Assembly: GCA_965221415.1 (NCBI GenBank) | Contig: OZ244887.1 | Location: 682,001-746,000, forward strand | Length of the DNA: 64,000 nt | Reading direction: 5' to 3' | Source of the DNA: UBA8337 sp965221415 | GTDB lineage: Bacteria; Pseudomonadota; Alphaproteobacteria; RS24 | Shown here: positions 42,481 to 51,014 of the stretch, piece by piece | Layout: every line of letters begins with the position of its first letter | Numbering within the stretch: position 1 is the first letter of the stretch | Translations under genes and position numbers: made by a program | Notes under the pieces: generated by a model | Databases searched by the model: none | The model's input: the letters and a program-made list of their open reading frames with translations, nothing else | Told to the model about the DNA's origin: nothing

Positions 42481-43748
42481 GCGCGACACGCATAGGTTTA
42501 GCAGGGTTGGGGACGGTTGGCGCGACGGTCGCGGCACGGCTATTGGACGGTGCTGTTTTGGGTGCCGAATTGGTGGCGGTAAGCGCGCGCGATGCATCGC
42601 GTGACCGTGGGGTTGATTTATCCGATGTGCGTTTTGTGGCCGACCCGCTCGATTTGGTGCGCGCGGATGATGTCGATGTGGTGGTTGAGTTGATAGGCGG
42701 TGCGGATGGAACGGCTTTGGACTTGGTCGAGGCCGCGCTGCATGCGGGAAAACCTCTGGTGACGGGCAACAAAGCGATGCTCGCCGCCCACGCCGATACG
42801 CTATCGGATATATCGGTTGGCAACGCCGTGCCGCTGGCTTTTGAGGCGGCGGTGGTGGCGGGCGTGCCGGTTATCAAAACGATACGCGAAAGCATGGCGG
42901 GCAATGTGATTAGCCGCCTGTCGGGGATTTTAAACGGCACGTGCAATTATATTCTGAGCCGCATGGAAGCGGCAGGCTTGAGCTTTGACGACGCATTGGC
43001 CGAGGCGCAAGCCATGGGGTTTGCCGAAGCCGACCCGTTTCTCGATGTCAGCGGCACGGATGCTGGTCAGAAATTGGCGATTTTATCGGCGCTGGCATTT
43101 GGCGTTGCGCCGCATATGGACAATATATCGATTACGGGTATTGAGCGCATTTCGGCGCAGGATGTCTCGTTTGCCGACGGCTTTGACAGCGTCATCAGGC
43201 TTATCGCCATGGCCGAAAAGCGCGATGCGGGCGTGGTGCATCAGGTGAGGCCGATGTTGGTTAAGAAGTCGGCGACATTGGCGCAAGTGTCGAACGAGTT
43301 AAACGCTTTGAAAATTGAGGCTACGCCTGTTGGCGCGGTGTTTTTGCACGGGCCCGGTGCAGGGGGTGGGGCGAGCGCATCGGCGGTTCTGGCCGATATT
43401 GCCGATATTGTTCAGGGTTTTGGGCGGCCTTTATTTGCTACGACGACGGCGCAGATGAAAGAATCAGTCACGCAAAATGCACCCAGTAGCGAGTATTATG
43501 TGCGCCTTGAGTTGGCGGATAAGCCCGGCAGCATGGCGAAAGCCACTCAGATTTTGGCGGAAAACGGGGTTTCGATAGAAGAAGTTGTGCAAAGATCATC
43601 TGAGGCGGGTGACAGTTTTCTGCCTGTGGTCTTTATTACGCATCAGAGCGATGCAACCGCATTGAACGCTGCGGTGCAGGCTCTTGAGGCGCAGAAAGAG
43701 ATTTGCAACACGGTGCTTGCGCTTCCCGTATTTGCTGAAGAGTTTTAG
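42477..43748 (+). CDS. hom: Homoserine dehydrogenase
   Basis: Homoserine dehydrogenase reduces aspartate semialdehyde to homoserine on the way to threonine and methionine. The 423-residue protein has an NAD(P) motif GLAGLGTVGATVAARLL, VTGNKAMLAAHAD near residue 95, the catalytic stretch LSGILNGTCNYILSRM and EADPFLDVSGTDAGQKLAIL, and a C-terminal ACT domain (LADKPGSMAKATQILAENGV) for threonine feedback. The start overlaps the aminotransferase stop. Confidence 0.95.
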   Translation: MSATRIGLAGLGTVGATVAARLLDGAVLGAELVAVSARDASRDRGVDLSDVRFVADPLDLVRADDVDVVVELIGGADGTALDLVEAALHAGKPLVTGNKAMLAAHADTLSDISVGNAVPLAFEAAVVAGVPVIKTIRESMAGNVISRLSGILNGTCNYILSRMEAAGLSFDDALAEAQAMGFAEADPFLDVSGTDAGQKLAILSALAFGVAPHMDNISITGIERISAQDVSFADGFDSVIRLIAMAEKRDAGVVHQVRPMLVKKSATLAQVSNELNALKIEATPVGAVFLHGPGAGGGASASAVLADIADIVQGFGRPLFATTTAQMKESVTQNAPSSEYYVRLELADKPGSMAKATQILAENGVSIEEVVQRSSEAGDSFLPVVFITHQSDATALNAAVQALEAQKEICNTVLALPVFAEEF

Positions 43749-43760
43749 GAGACAAGAGTC

Positions 43761-44738
43761 GTGGCATCGAAGAAAATTGATCGTGTTCTTACCATGGAAT
43801 TGGCGCGTGTGACGGAGCGCGCTGCGGTTGCTGCCGCCAAGCTGATTGGTCGGGGGAATGAAAAGGCTGCCGACCAAGCCGCCGTTGATGCGATGCGCCG
43901 CGAGTTAAACGCGTTGGACATTGATGGCGAAGTGGTGATTGGCGAAGGCGAACGCGATGAAGCCCCGATGTTATATATTGGCGAGAAAGTTGGCACGGGC
44001 AAAGGGCCGAAGGTTGACATTGCGCTTGACCCGTTGGAAGGCACAACGCTGACCGCCAAGGGCATGCCGAACGCATTGGCGGTGGTAGCCATGGCGGAAG
44101 GCGGCAGTCTGCTCAATGCGCCAGATGTGTATATGGATAAAATCGCCATTGGCGGCGGTTATCCTGACAATCTGGTGGATTTGGATGCCGACCCCGCCGA
44201 CAATGTAAAAGCGGTTGCTAAAGCAAAAGGTGTCGGCATCGAATTGGTCAATGTGTGTATTCTCGACCGTCCGCGTCATGCTGAGATTATCGCCAAGGTG
44301 CGCGAGGCTGGCGCGCGCGTGACGCTGATTACGGATGGCGATATTGCAGGCGTTATTCATTGCACCGACCCGTCGACGGGTATCGATATGTATGTCGGCA
44401 CGGGCGGTGCGCCTGAAGGTGTGCTTGCAGCCGCCGCGCTGCGCTGCACAGGTGGCCAGATGCAAGGTCGTTTGGTGACCAATGATGAGGGTCAAAAAGA
44501 ACGGGCGCGCAAAATGGGCATCAAAGATTTCGACCGCAAATATATGGTCGAAGAAATGGCAAGCGGCGATGTCGTGCTGTCGGCAACGGGTGTGACCTCT
44601 GGCACAATGTTGAGCGGTATCATGCAGCACGAAACGGCGATTTGGACGGACACGCTGCTGATGCGGTCGTCGACTGGCACAACGCGCTGGATTAAGGCGC
44701 GCCATACCAACCCTGAAAAATTCCATCTCAATGACTAG
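43761..44738 (+). CDS. glpX: Class II fructose-1,6-bisphosphatase GlpX
   Basis: GlpX hydrolyses fructose 1,6-bisphosphate in gluconeogenesis. The 325-residue protein has IDGEVVIGEGERDEAPML with metal-binding acids, DIALDPLEGTTLTAKGMPN, and ITDGDIAGVI. The start is a GTG at 43761 with TAGGAG nine bases before it. Hom-glpX-recJ is a conserved alphaproteobacterial order. It overlaps recJ by eight bases. Confidence 0.95.
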   Translation: MASKKIDRVLTMELARVTERAAVAAAKLIGRGNEKAADQAAVDAMRRELNALDIDGEVVIGEGERDEAPMLYIGEKVGTGKGPKVDIALDPLEGTTLTAKGMPNALAVVAMAEGGSLLNAPDVYMDKIAIGGGYPDNLVDLDADPADNVKAVAKAKGVGIELVNVCILDRPRHAEIIAKVREAGARVTLITDGDIAGVIHCTDPSTGIDMYVGTGGAPEGVLAAAALRCTGGQMQGRLVTNDEGQKERARKMGIKDFDRKYMVEEMASGDVVLSATGVTSGTMLSGIMQHETAIWTDTLLMRSSTGTTRWIKARHTNPEKFHLND

Positions 44739-46515
44739 TGCTCCAATAGGGGCATTGGGGGTTAGTCGCTCGGCAAGCGGGCAGTTTTGGGCTTTAAGAG
44801 AAACCGATGACCGACAGGTCTTGGCCTTGTCGCAACGCCTTGGCCTGCCAGATATTCTGTGCCGTATGTTAGTGGCGCGGGGTATTGCGCCTGACGATGC
44901 GGCGGCTTATCTCGACCCGAAATTGCGCGACTTGCTGCCCGACCCGTCGTGCTTGAGCGATATGGATAAAGCGGCGACGCGTCTTGCGCAGGCGATTACG
45001 GATGCTGAGCCAGTCGCGGTGTTTGGCGATTATGATGTCGATGGCGCGACGTCGTCGGCTTTGTTGCTGCGCTATTGGCAGGCTTGCGGGCAAGATATGC
45101 GCGCTTATATCCCCGACCGTCAAAAAGAGGGCTACGGGCCCAATGATGCCGCCTTCAGCCAGTTGGATGCGGAAGGCTATAAGCTTATCGTTACGGTTGA
45201 TTGCGGCACGATGGCGCATGATGTGCTGGCCAAGGCCGAAGCCCGTGGGCAGCAGGTGATTGTGGCTGACCATCACCAAACAGGCGGTGGCTTGCCGACA
45301 TGCTTTGCGCTGATTAACCCGCGCCGTGCTGATGATACAAGCAATTTGGGTCATTTGGCGGCGGTGGGGGTTACTTTCATGCTGCTTGTCGGGGTCAATC
45401 GAACGTTACGCCAACAGGGTTGTTTTGACGGCAAAGACGAACCAGATTTGACCAAATTGCTCGATTTGGTCGCGCTTGGAACGGTCTGCGATGTGGTGCC
45501 GTTGGAGGGGGTTAACCGTGCCTTTGTGCGTCAGGGATTGGCAGTGATAGCGCAGGGGCAAAATATCGGTATGCAGGCTTTGGCGAAAGTATCAAAGGCT
45601 GAGGGGACTTGGGGGACGTATCAATTGGGCTTTCAGCTAGGGCCTCGAGTCAATGCAGGCGGACGGGTCGGGCAAGCCGATTTGGGGGTACGCCTTTTAT
45701 CGACCGAGGACTCGCAAGAAGCCATCGGCTTGGCGCAGCGGCTTGATGATTTCAACGCGCAACGTCGGCTGATTGGCGACGAGGTGCAAGAGGCGGCGAT
45801 GCGCAATGTCGAAAGTCTGTTGGCGACGAAAAACGCCTTGCCATCGGTTATTATACAATGCGGCAAGGGATGGCATCCGGGGGTTATCGGCATTGTTGCG
45901 GGGCGTTTGAAGGATAAATATTACCGCCCGAGTTTTGTCATCGCGTTTGATGATGAGGGCATGGGCAAAGGCTCGGCGCGCTCGATTTCCTCGGTTGATG
46001 TGGGGCGACTGGTGGCGGGCGCGGTTGACCGTAAACTCATCGAGGCAGGCGGTGGTCACGCCATGGCGGCAGGGGTGAGTTTGCACGAAAGCCAACTGCC
46101 CGCCTTTGAGGCTTATTTGCTTGCAGAATTGGGCGAGATGGCTGTGGATATGGATGCGCCGCGTCAATTGCGTCTTGATGCGACGCTGACACCAGTGGGG
46201 GCAAATCGCGATTTATGGGAACAGATGCAGCAGGCTGGCCCGTTTGGGGCGGGCAATGCAGAGCCGCGCATTGCGCTGCCGGCGGTTCGGGTTGTGCAGA
46301 AATCGGTTGTGGGCGATGGCCATGTGCGATGCATATTTGCGGGCGAGGGCGGCGGGCGACTGAAAGCGATGGCGTTTTCTTCCGTGCCAGAAGAAGTGCG
46401 GATGTTGCTGCAAAATGCGCACGCGCCCGTTCATGTGGCGGGGTTTTTGCGCGCTGATGATTGGAATGGTCGCCGCGATGTGCAATTTATGGTGCATGAT
46501 GCCGCGCCTGCATAA
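44731..46515 (+). CDS. recJ: Single-stranded-DNA-specific exonuclease RecJ
   Basis: RecJ degrades single-stranded DNA 5' to 3' in mismatch and recombinational repair. The 594-residue DHH-family protein has VFGDYDVDGATSSALLL near residue 96, VTVDCGTMAHDVL, VADHHQTGGGLPTC (the DHH motif), LGPRVNAGGRVGQADLGVRLL, and the DHHA1 part with GGGHAMAAGVSL near 433. The length is normal. Its C terminus is followed by the tRNA-Glu promoter. Confidence 0.96.
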   Translation: MTSAPIGALGVSRSASGQFWALRETDDRQVLALSQRLGLPDILCRMLVARGIAPDDAAAYLDPKLRDLLPDPSCLSDMDKAATRLAQAITDAEPVAVFGDYDVDGATSSALLLRYWQACGQDMRAYIPDRQKEGYGPNDAAFSQLDAEGYKLIVTVDCGTMAHDVLAKAEARGQQVIVADHHQTGGGLPTCFALINPRRADDTSNLGHLAAVGVTFMLLVGVNRTLRQQGCFDGKDEPDLTKLLDLVALGTVCDVVPLEGVNRAFVRQGLAVIAQGQNIGMQALAKVSKAEGTWGTYQLGFQLGPRVNAGGRVGQADLGVRLLSTEDSQEAIGLAQRLDDFNAQRRLIGDEVQEAAMRNVESLLATKNALPSVIIQCGKGWHPGVIGIVAGRLKDKYYRPSFVIAFDDEGMGKGSARSISSVDVGRLVAGAVDRKLIEAGGGHAMAAGVSLHESQLPAFEAYLLAELGEMAVDMDAPRQLRLDATLTPVGANRDLWEQMQQAGPFGAGNAEPRIALPAVRVVQKSVVGDGHVRCIFAGEGGGRLKAMAFSSVPEEVRMLLQNAHAPVHVAGFLRADDWNGRRDVQFMVHDAAPA

Positions 46516-46531
46516 GGTTGTTATCAAGTGC

Positions 46532-46560
46532 TTGAAAAGCCCGTCAATTAGCTATATATC
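46532..46560 (+). promoter_or_regulatory. Promoter of tRNA-Glu
   Basis: TTGAAA (46532-46537) and TATATC (46555-46560) are separated by 17 bases. This places a transcription start near 46567, about 15 bases before the tRNA. The block TTAGCTATATATC is very close to CTAGCTATATATC directly before the parC start at 4997. Confidence 0.65.
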
Positions 46561-46581
46561 ATGCGACACCAAGCCAGTGGA

Positions 46582-46656
46582 GCGCCCTTCGTCTATCGGT
46601 TAGGACGCCAGGTTTTCAACCTGGAAAGAGGGGTTCGATTCCCCTAGGGCGTACCA
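46582..46656 (+). tRNA. tRNA-Glu (anticodon TTC)
   Basis: A 75-base tRNA ending in ACCA. The acceptor stem GCGCCCT pairs with AGGGCGT (one G-T), the anticodon stem CCAGG/CCTGG encloses TTTTCAA with anticodon TTC, and the T arm is GGGGT-TCGATTC-CCC. It reads both glutamate codons. msrA faces it 12 bases downstream. Confidence 0.97.
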
Positions 46657-46668
46657 TGCTTGGCGCGC

Positions 46669-47292
46669 TTATTGGGCGGTCTGATAGACTTTGGCGTCGC
46701 CGTCCCAAAATTTGGCGATGAATTTATCCCGCCCTGACCGAAAGCGGTAATATTTATATTTGCCGCTCGATTTTTTATAATAATCTTGGTTTGCTTCTTT
46801 TTTGTCCCTGTAAAACGGACCCGCCTTGGCGATGACAGTGGCGATGGGGCGGTCAAATTTACCCGCTGCTTCCAGTGCTTCAACAGCGCCTTCGGCCAGA
46901 CGTTTTTGGTTGGCATCGGCATAATAAATCGCGCTGCTATATTGGCGTCCGCGGTCGACAAAGCTGCCGCGCCCGTCGGTTGGGTCGTGCATGCGCCAAA
47001 ATGCGCTGAGCAATTGCTGATAGCTGACTTTGGTGTCGTCATACGGCACTTCCACCGTCTCGCGATGGGTGGTGCGCCCATAGGCAACGTCGGTGTAAGA
47101 GGGGTCGACTTCTGAGCCGCCCATAAAGCCGGAAATCACATCGCCGACACCATCTATTTTTTCGAAATCTGCCTCGGTACACCAAAAACAGCCGCCAGCG
47201 AAATAGGCGACCTTTTGTGCCGCGAGCGCGGGCGTGAAAGTGAGGGTGCTTACAAGGGCTATCCCTAAAAACAGGCGTGTTATTCCAAACAT
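46669..47292 (-). CDS. msrA: Periplasmic peptide-methionine (S)-S-oxide reductase MsrA
   Basis: MsrA repairs oxidised methionine. The 207-residue protein has an N-terminal signal peptide ending TPALAAQ (about residues 1-25), so it acts in the periplasm. The active-site box GGCFWCTEADFEK follows, then GGSEVDPSYTDVAYGRTTHRETVEV in slightly unusual form and FWRMHDPT. The usual C-terminal resolving cysteines are absent; the only cysteine pair is in GCFWC, so recycling must use that site. No msrB is adjacent. Confidence 0.92.
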   Translation of the reverse strand: MFGITRLFLGIALVSTLTFTPALAAQKVAYFAGGCFWCTEADFEKIDGVGDVISGFMGGSEVDPSYTDVAYGRTTHRETVEVPYDDTKVSYQQLLSAFWRMHDPTDGRGSFVDRGRQYSSAIYYADANQKRLAEGAVEALEAAGKFDRPIATVIAKAGPFYRDKKEANQDYYKKSSGKYKYYRFRSGRDKFIAKFWDGDAKVYQTAQ

Positions 47293-47329
47293 CAGATTCT
47301 CCTTTTCTATGTAAAACTATGGGGCGCGA

Positions 47330-47989
47330 TTATGGCTTTTGTTTGTCATAAGCAATGCCATAGCTCGGCACCCAGATACGCGCGCGCTCTTTACCAATGA
47401 GCCAGCTATCGCGGTTCATATTTTCTTTCAACATCGTGATAGCTGCGTTTGCTTGTGCGGGTGCGCCTAAATTCAGCCGATGCGGATTTGTCAGATAAAG
47501 ATGCGCCCATTTGGCCGCCTCAATTTTATCGGTGTTGGCGGCAAGATTGACGGCATAAAGCTCGATGAGGATGCCCTGCGCCTCAAAATGACCCGCATTG
47601 GCGGCTTTGGTAATCCATGTTAAGCCCGTCTGAAAGCCAGCTTTGTTGATTATATCGTTGCGGTGCGGCGTGATATTGTTCTCTAGGTCAAGCCCTGCAA
47701 GCATCAAGTGACACTCGCCGAGTGCTGTTTGTGCATTTTCAAAACCGAAGCCACGTCTGGCGAGAGGGCGCAGCTTATCGATGGCCTCGGTGCAATTGCC
47801 TGCATGTTTTAGCGCAAAGCCATCCCAATACGGATTATGCTGCGCGTCGCTTTCGATTTGGCGGCGGCGTAAGATTTCAGCTGGAGTCTCGCGTTGAGAT
47901 TGCGCTTGCGCACGCATCACCGCCATATCGACGATGAGCACGGCTGCTATTGTCAACAGCAAGCCGCTGATTTTACCAATTGCCAACAT
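47330..47989 (-). CDS. Secreted protein with TPR/Sel1-like helical repeats
   Basis: A 219-residue protein with an N-terminal signal or anchor segment (GLLLTIAAVLIVDMAV) followed by RAQAQSQ. The mature part is helical. FALKHAGNCTEAIDKLRPLARRGFGFENAQTALGECHL and GLTWITKAANAGHFEAQGIL (given in part) resemble Sel1/TPR repeats, in which short helix pairs stack as protein-binding scaffolds. I do not recognise a specific family. ATG 47989 lies inside the end of the glyoxalase gene; the open frame continues 34 codons upstream, which I reject because it would overlap that gene fully. Confidence 0.65.
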   Translation of the reverse strand: MLAIGKISGLLLTIAAVLIVDMAVMRAQAQSQRETPAEILRRRQIESDAQHNPYWDGFALKHAGNCTEAIDKLRPLARRGFGFENAQTALGECHLMLAGLDLENNITPHRNDIINKAGFQTGLTWITKAANAGHFEAQGILIELYAVNLAANTDKIEAAKWAHLYLTNPHRLNLGAPAQANAAITMLKENMNRDSWLIGKERARIWVPSYGIAYDKQKP

Positions 47990-48392
47990 TCTCCATCGAT
48001 GCCCAAGGCTCTTGTGTTGGCAGAGCATCACCCGCCTGAAGCAATTCAATGGATACATTATCGGGCGAGCGCACAAAGGCCATGCGGCCATCGCGGGGTG
48101 GCCGATTGATGGTCACGCCGGCATCGGCCAGTTTGGCGCAGGTGTCATATATATTGTCGACCTGATATGCGAGATGGCCAAAATTGCGGCCTTCATCGAC
48201 CTGCTTTTCATCCCAATTATGGGTCAGCTCAATCTGTGCCTCGGGTTGGCCGGGGGGTGCGAGGAAAATCAGCGAAAAGCGGCCTTCTTCCACGTCATAG
48301 CGACCCAATTGCTCAAGCCCCAAATGGTTGCAATAAAACGCCAATGAAGCCTCTAAGTCTGTGACGCGCACCATTGTGTGTAGATATTTCAA
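47973..48392 (-). CDS. gloA: Lactoylglutathione lyase (glyoxalase I)
   Basis: Glyoxalase I isomerises the hemithioacetal of methylglyoxal and glutathione to S-lactoylglutathione. The 139-residue protein has the four metal ligands in the expected places: His5 in YLHTMVRV, Glu in QIELTHN near residue 55, His in FGHLAYQV near 72, and Glu in SIELLQ near 116. It is of single-domain size. Three copies of a 9-base motif lie in its divergent control region with the alpha/beta hydrolase gene. Confidence 0.93.
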   Translation of the reverse strand: MKYLHTMVRVTDLEASLAFYCNHLGLEQLGRYDVEEGRFSLIFLAPPGQPEAQIELTHNWDEKQVDEGRNFGHLAYQVDNIYDTCAKLADAGVTINRPPRDGRMAFVRSPDNVSIELLQAGDALPTQEPWASMENVGNW

Positions 48393-48413
48393 CGTTAAAC
48401 TCCTTATCTTTGT

Positions 48414-48501
48414 TTATGCTAGCTTATGCTAGTCGGGGGCTTCTGTCAGGCGCGAAGATAGAAAATTTGCTGTTTTGTGTGCCAATTTGTATTTATGCTA
48501 G
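48414..48501. promoter_or_regulatory. Divergent control region with three TTATGCTAG boxes
   Basis: The 9-mer TTATGCTAG occurs at 48414-48422, 48424-48432 and 48493-48501, all in the same orientation. The first two are exactly ten bases apart, about one helical turn; the third lies about 70 bases further. The region separates gloA (minus) from an alpha/beta hydrolase (plus). This is the layout of a binding site array for a regulator controlling one or both genes. The regulator is unknown. Confidence 0.45.
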
Positions 48502-48529
48502 CGGGACAAAGAGTGAGTAGTTGAAAACC

Positions 48530-49435
48530 ATGTTTACACCTATTGAGTTTAAATCGTCGGGAGCACTGTGCCGTGGGCGACTTTATCCGCCAAAAGCGGG
48601 TGAGGCGAATGGTGCAGGTATTGTTATCGCGCACGGGCTGTGTGGCACGATGGATAGCGGCCTGTTTGCCTATGCGGAGGCGTTTGCGGCGGCGGGATTT
48701 CATGCGCTGGTGTTTGATTATCGCGGGTTTGGCGAAAGCGATGGCACGCCGCGTCAGTTTGTGTCTGTGCCGCATCAAATCAAAGACTGGCAGCAGGCGA
48801 TTGGCTTTCTGCGTCGCCATGACAATGTCGATGCCAGTCGGATTGGCTTATGGGGTGTGTCATTTTCGGGTGGGCATGTGGTGCATCTTGCGCATGATGA
48901 TACGAAAATTCGCGCAGTGGTTGCTCAAGTGCCGATGCTCGACCCTGTGCTTGCGCTGAATGTTGGCAATTTTCAGCGCGGTGTTGAAAAAACACTGGCA
49001 CTGCAAGCGGCGGTGATGACGTATTTTAAAAACCGTTGGGGGTCGCAGCAAGCGGATATGCTTTTGGTCGCACCCGATGGCAGCGAAAATCCTGCGATGC
49101 TGGCTGCCGACGAAGCCGCCGCCTATGCCAAGATTGCGGGTCCAAGCTGGCGCAATGAGCTGCATCCGAAAAGCCTTATAAGCGGGAAAGTTGAGCGCAA
49201 TAATGCCTCCCTGCTGACGGATGATGTGACAAGCCCGATATTGATACAAATGGGCGAGGATGACAAAATTGTGTCGAATGAGGCGAGCCATAACTTCAGC
49301 CGTCGCTGCGGCCCACTGGCGACGCTCAGCGTCTATAAAAAAGCGGGACATTTCACGCTCCTGCGCAAGAATGCCAAACGCACAGCGGCGATTACCGAAG
49401 CGATTAGTTTTTACAAGCAACATCTTATCTTATGA
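48530..49435 (+). CDS. Alpha/beta hydrolase (serine esterase/peptidase type)
   Basis: A 301-residue alpha/beta-hydrolase. The oxyanion part IVIAHGLCGTMDSGLF, then FDYRGFGESDGTPRQF, the nucleophile elbow GVSFSGGHVVHLA (Ser near residue 124), the acid in MGEDDKIV, and the histidine in AGHFTLL complete a catalytic triad. This form resembles the acetylxylan-esterase/DUF1100-like and S9/S15-related hydrolases; the substrate cannot be told. ATG 48530 is preferred over the in-frame TTG at 48521. It overlaps the sirtuin gene by four bases. Confidence 0.87.
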   Translation: MFTPIEFKSSGALCRGRLYPPKAGEANGAGIVIAHGLCGTMDSGLFAYAEAFAAAGFHALVFDYRGFGESDGTPRQFVSVPHQIKDWQQAIGFLRRHDNVDASRIGLWGVSFSGGHVVHLAHDDTKIRAVVAQVPMLDPVLALNVGNFQRGVEKTLALQAAVMTYFKNRWGSQQADMLLVAPDGSENPAMLAADEAAAYAKIAGPSWRNELHPKSLISGKVERNNASLLTDDVTSPILIQMGEDDKIVSNEASHNFSRRCGPLATLSVYKKAGHFTLLRKNAKRTAAITEAISFYKQHLIL

Positions 49436-50181
49436 GCGAGCTGCTGCGACAATGGGTTGAAGAAGCCGAGAATATTGTCGTTTTTACGGGCGCGGGCATC
49501 AGCACGGATAGCGGTATTCCTGACTTTCGTAGCCCCGGTGGCATTTGGACGCGCATGGCACCGATTATGTTTCAAGATTTTATTGCGAGCGAAGAAAATC
49601 GCATTGAAGCGTGGCGGCGTAAATTTGCGATGTCGGATGAGTTGGGCAAGAGCCTCCCCAATGAGGGGCATAAGGTGATTGCCGATTTGGTGGCGGCGGG
49701 CAAAGTCAGTGCGGTGATTACGCAGAATATTGATAATCTGCATCAAGATAGCGGGATTGATGACGATAAGATTATTGAGTTGCACGGCAATGGTACGTAT
49801 GGCGTTTGCCTCGATTGCGGTTTGCGCCATGAGCTAGATGCCATCCGCACCCATTTTGAGGCCAATGACGGTAAAATCGCGCCGGGGTGTCAAAATTGCG
49901 GCGGGATGCTGAAAACGGCGACGATTTCTTTTGGGCAAGCCATGCCCGAGGCGCAAATGAAGCGTGCTGAAATCGCCACGCTTGCGTGCGATTTATTTAT
50001 CGCGATTGGCTCGTCATTGCAGGTTTATCCAGCGGCGGGATTTCCCGTATTGGCGCAGCATAATGGCGCGCGTCTGGTTATCATCAATCGCGAGGCGACC
50101 GAGCTTGATGACAAGGCCGCTTTGGTCGTTAACGAAGAAATAACCTTTACTCTGCTAAACTTGGTAAGTGATAAGAAATAA
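49432..50181 (+). CDS. cobB: NAD-dependent protein deacylase, sirtuin family
   Basis: Sirtuins remove acetyl or other acyl groups from protein lysines using NAD+. The 249-residue protein has VFTGAGISTDSGIPDFRSPGG near residue 16, TQNIDNLHQDSG near 95, the catalytic histidine in ELHGN, and a zinc module with two CxxC pairs (CLDC, CQNC). The ATG overlaps the hydrolase stop. The symbol cobB is used by family analogy. Confidence 0.9.
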   Translation: MSELLRQWVEEAENIVVFTGAGISTDSGIPDFRSPGGIWTRMAPIMFQDFIASEENRIEAWRRKFAMSDELGKSLPNEGHKVIADLVAAGKVSAVITQNIDNLHQDSGIDDDKIIELHGNGTYGVCLDCGLRHELDAIRTHFEANDGKIAPGCQNCGGMLKTATISFGQAMPEAQMKRAEIATLACDLFIAIGSSLQVYPAAGFPVLAQHNGARLVIINREATELDDKAALVVNEEITFTLLNLVSDKK

Positions 50182-50210
50182 ACGGTATTCTGCGCCTCAT
50201 ACCCGCAGAA

Positions 50211-50234
50211 AAATACTATGTTAGCCTAGTATTT
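50211..50234. repeat. Inverted repeat before the cold-shock gene
   Basis: AAATACTA at 50211-50218 and TAGTATTT at 50227-50234 form a perfect 8-bp inverted repeat with an 8-base spacer. A second inverted pair, TTCTGCG/CGCAGAA, lies just upstream (about 50188-50210). Together they fill the gap after the sirtuin gene. They may end its transcript or serve as an operator for the next gene. No T-run follows on the plus strand. Confidence 0.4.
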
Positions 50235-50248
50235 CCTATTTGGGGATT

Positions 50249-50278
50249 TTGTGTTAGCGTCCCTCGTTAATTTATGTA
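50249..50278 (+). promoter_or_regulatory. Candidate promoter of the cold-shock gene
   Basis: TTGTGT (50249-50254) and TATGTA (50273-50278) are 18 bases apart. They would start transcription near 50285, giving a leader of about 45 bases rich in A, as often seen for cold-shock mRNAs. Confidence 0.4.
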
Positions 50279-50328
50279 GTAATTGCGTAAAGCCTAAAAA
50301 GAAAAATAAAAAAGTAAGAGGTTTATTA

Positions 50329-50988
50329 ATGTCTTCTGTAAATGTTTCCGATGCGCCGGCCGAAGAAGCCGTCGTTATCGAAGGTACTGTGAAATGGTTT
50401 GACCCAATCAAGGGATACGGGTTTATCGTCCCCGATGTGGGCGATGTCGATGTTCTTGTGCATCATTCTACCTTGCGGCAAGGGGGACACGAGGTTTTGT
50501 ACCCCATGGCGCGCATCAAATGCACCGTTGTCGAACGCGCACAAGGGCTGCAAACTGACCGCATTCTTGCGGTTGATAATACGGGCGCACAAGTGCCAAA
50601 TGGCAGCCCTAAGCCAACGACCATATTGTCCAAAATATCCGATGTCACCGATGATTACCAACAAGCTCATGTGAAGTGGTTTAATCGCATGCGTGGATTT
50701 GGCTTTGTTAATACGATGCCAGACGGGGCAGATATTTTTGTGCATATGGAAGTCTTGCGCAAAGCGGATATTGATGTGCTGGTGCCGGGGCAATATGTGA
50801 TGGTGAAATATGGCAATGGTCCAAAAGGGCTTATGGCGACCGATGTGAAACGCATTGATAGCGCGAACGTGTTGCAGCAACCTGAAGCAAACGAGATGTA
50901 TTTGCATGAAGGCGATGATGTGGAACCGCCAACGCCGATTTTCGCTAAACCAGATGAGTCAGACGCTGTTGACGAAGATGCTGAATAG
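50329..50988 (+). CDS. Cold-shock protein with two CSD domains
   Basis: A 219-residue protein with two cold-shock domains. The first, near residue 20, has GTVKWFDPIKGYGFIVP and VLVHHS; the second, near 113, has AHVKWFNRMRGFGFVN and DIFVHMEVL. These are the RNP1 and RNP2 motifs that bind single-stranded nucleic acid. Double-CSD proteins of about 200 residues are typical of alphaproteobacteria such as Caulobacter. The C terminus is acidic. ATG 50329 follows AAGAGG; the longer open frame upstream is rejected. Confidence 0.92.
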   Translation: MSSVNVSDAPAEEAVVIEGTVKWFDPIKGYGFIVPDVGDVDVLVHHSTLRQGGHEVLYPMARIKCTVVERAQGLQTDRILAVDNTGAQVPNGSPKPTTILSKISDVTDDYQQAHVKWFNRMRGFGFVNTMPDGADIFVHMEVLRKADIDVLVPGQYVMVKYGNGPKGLMATDVKRIDSANVLQQPEANEMYLHEGDDVEPPTPIFAKPDESDAVDEDAE

Positions 50989-50997
50989 CTCTGCCCA

Positions 50998-51014
50998 CTG
51001 ACATAATATGTCAG
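50998..51014. repeat. 17-base palindrome over the thioesterase start codon
   Basis: CTGACAT and ATGTCAG form a perfect inverted repeat around AAT at 50998-51014. The ATG at 51008-51010 lies in the right arm. No ribosome binding site stands upstream. The palindrome could be an operator or a small RNA hairpin that controls start-codon access. Confidence 0.4.
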
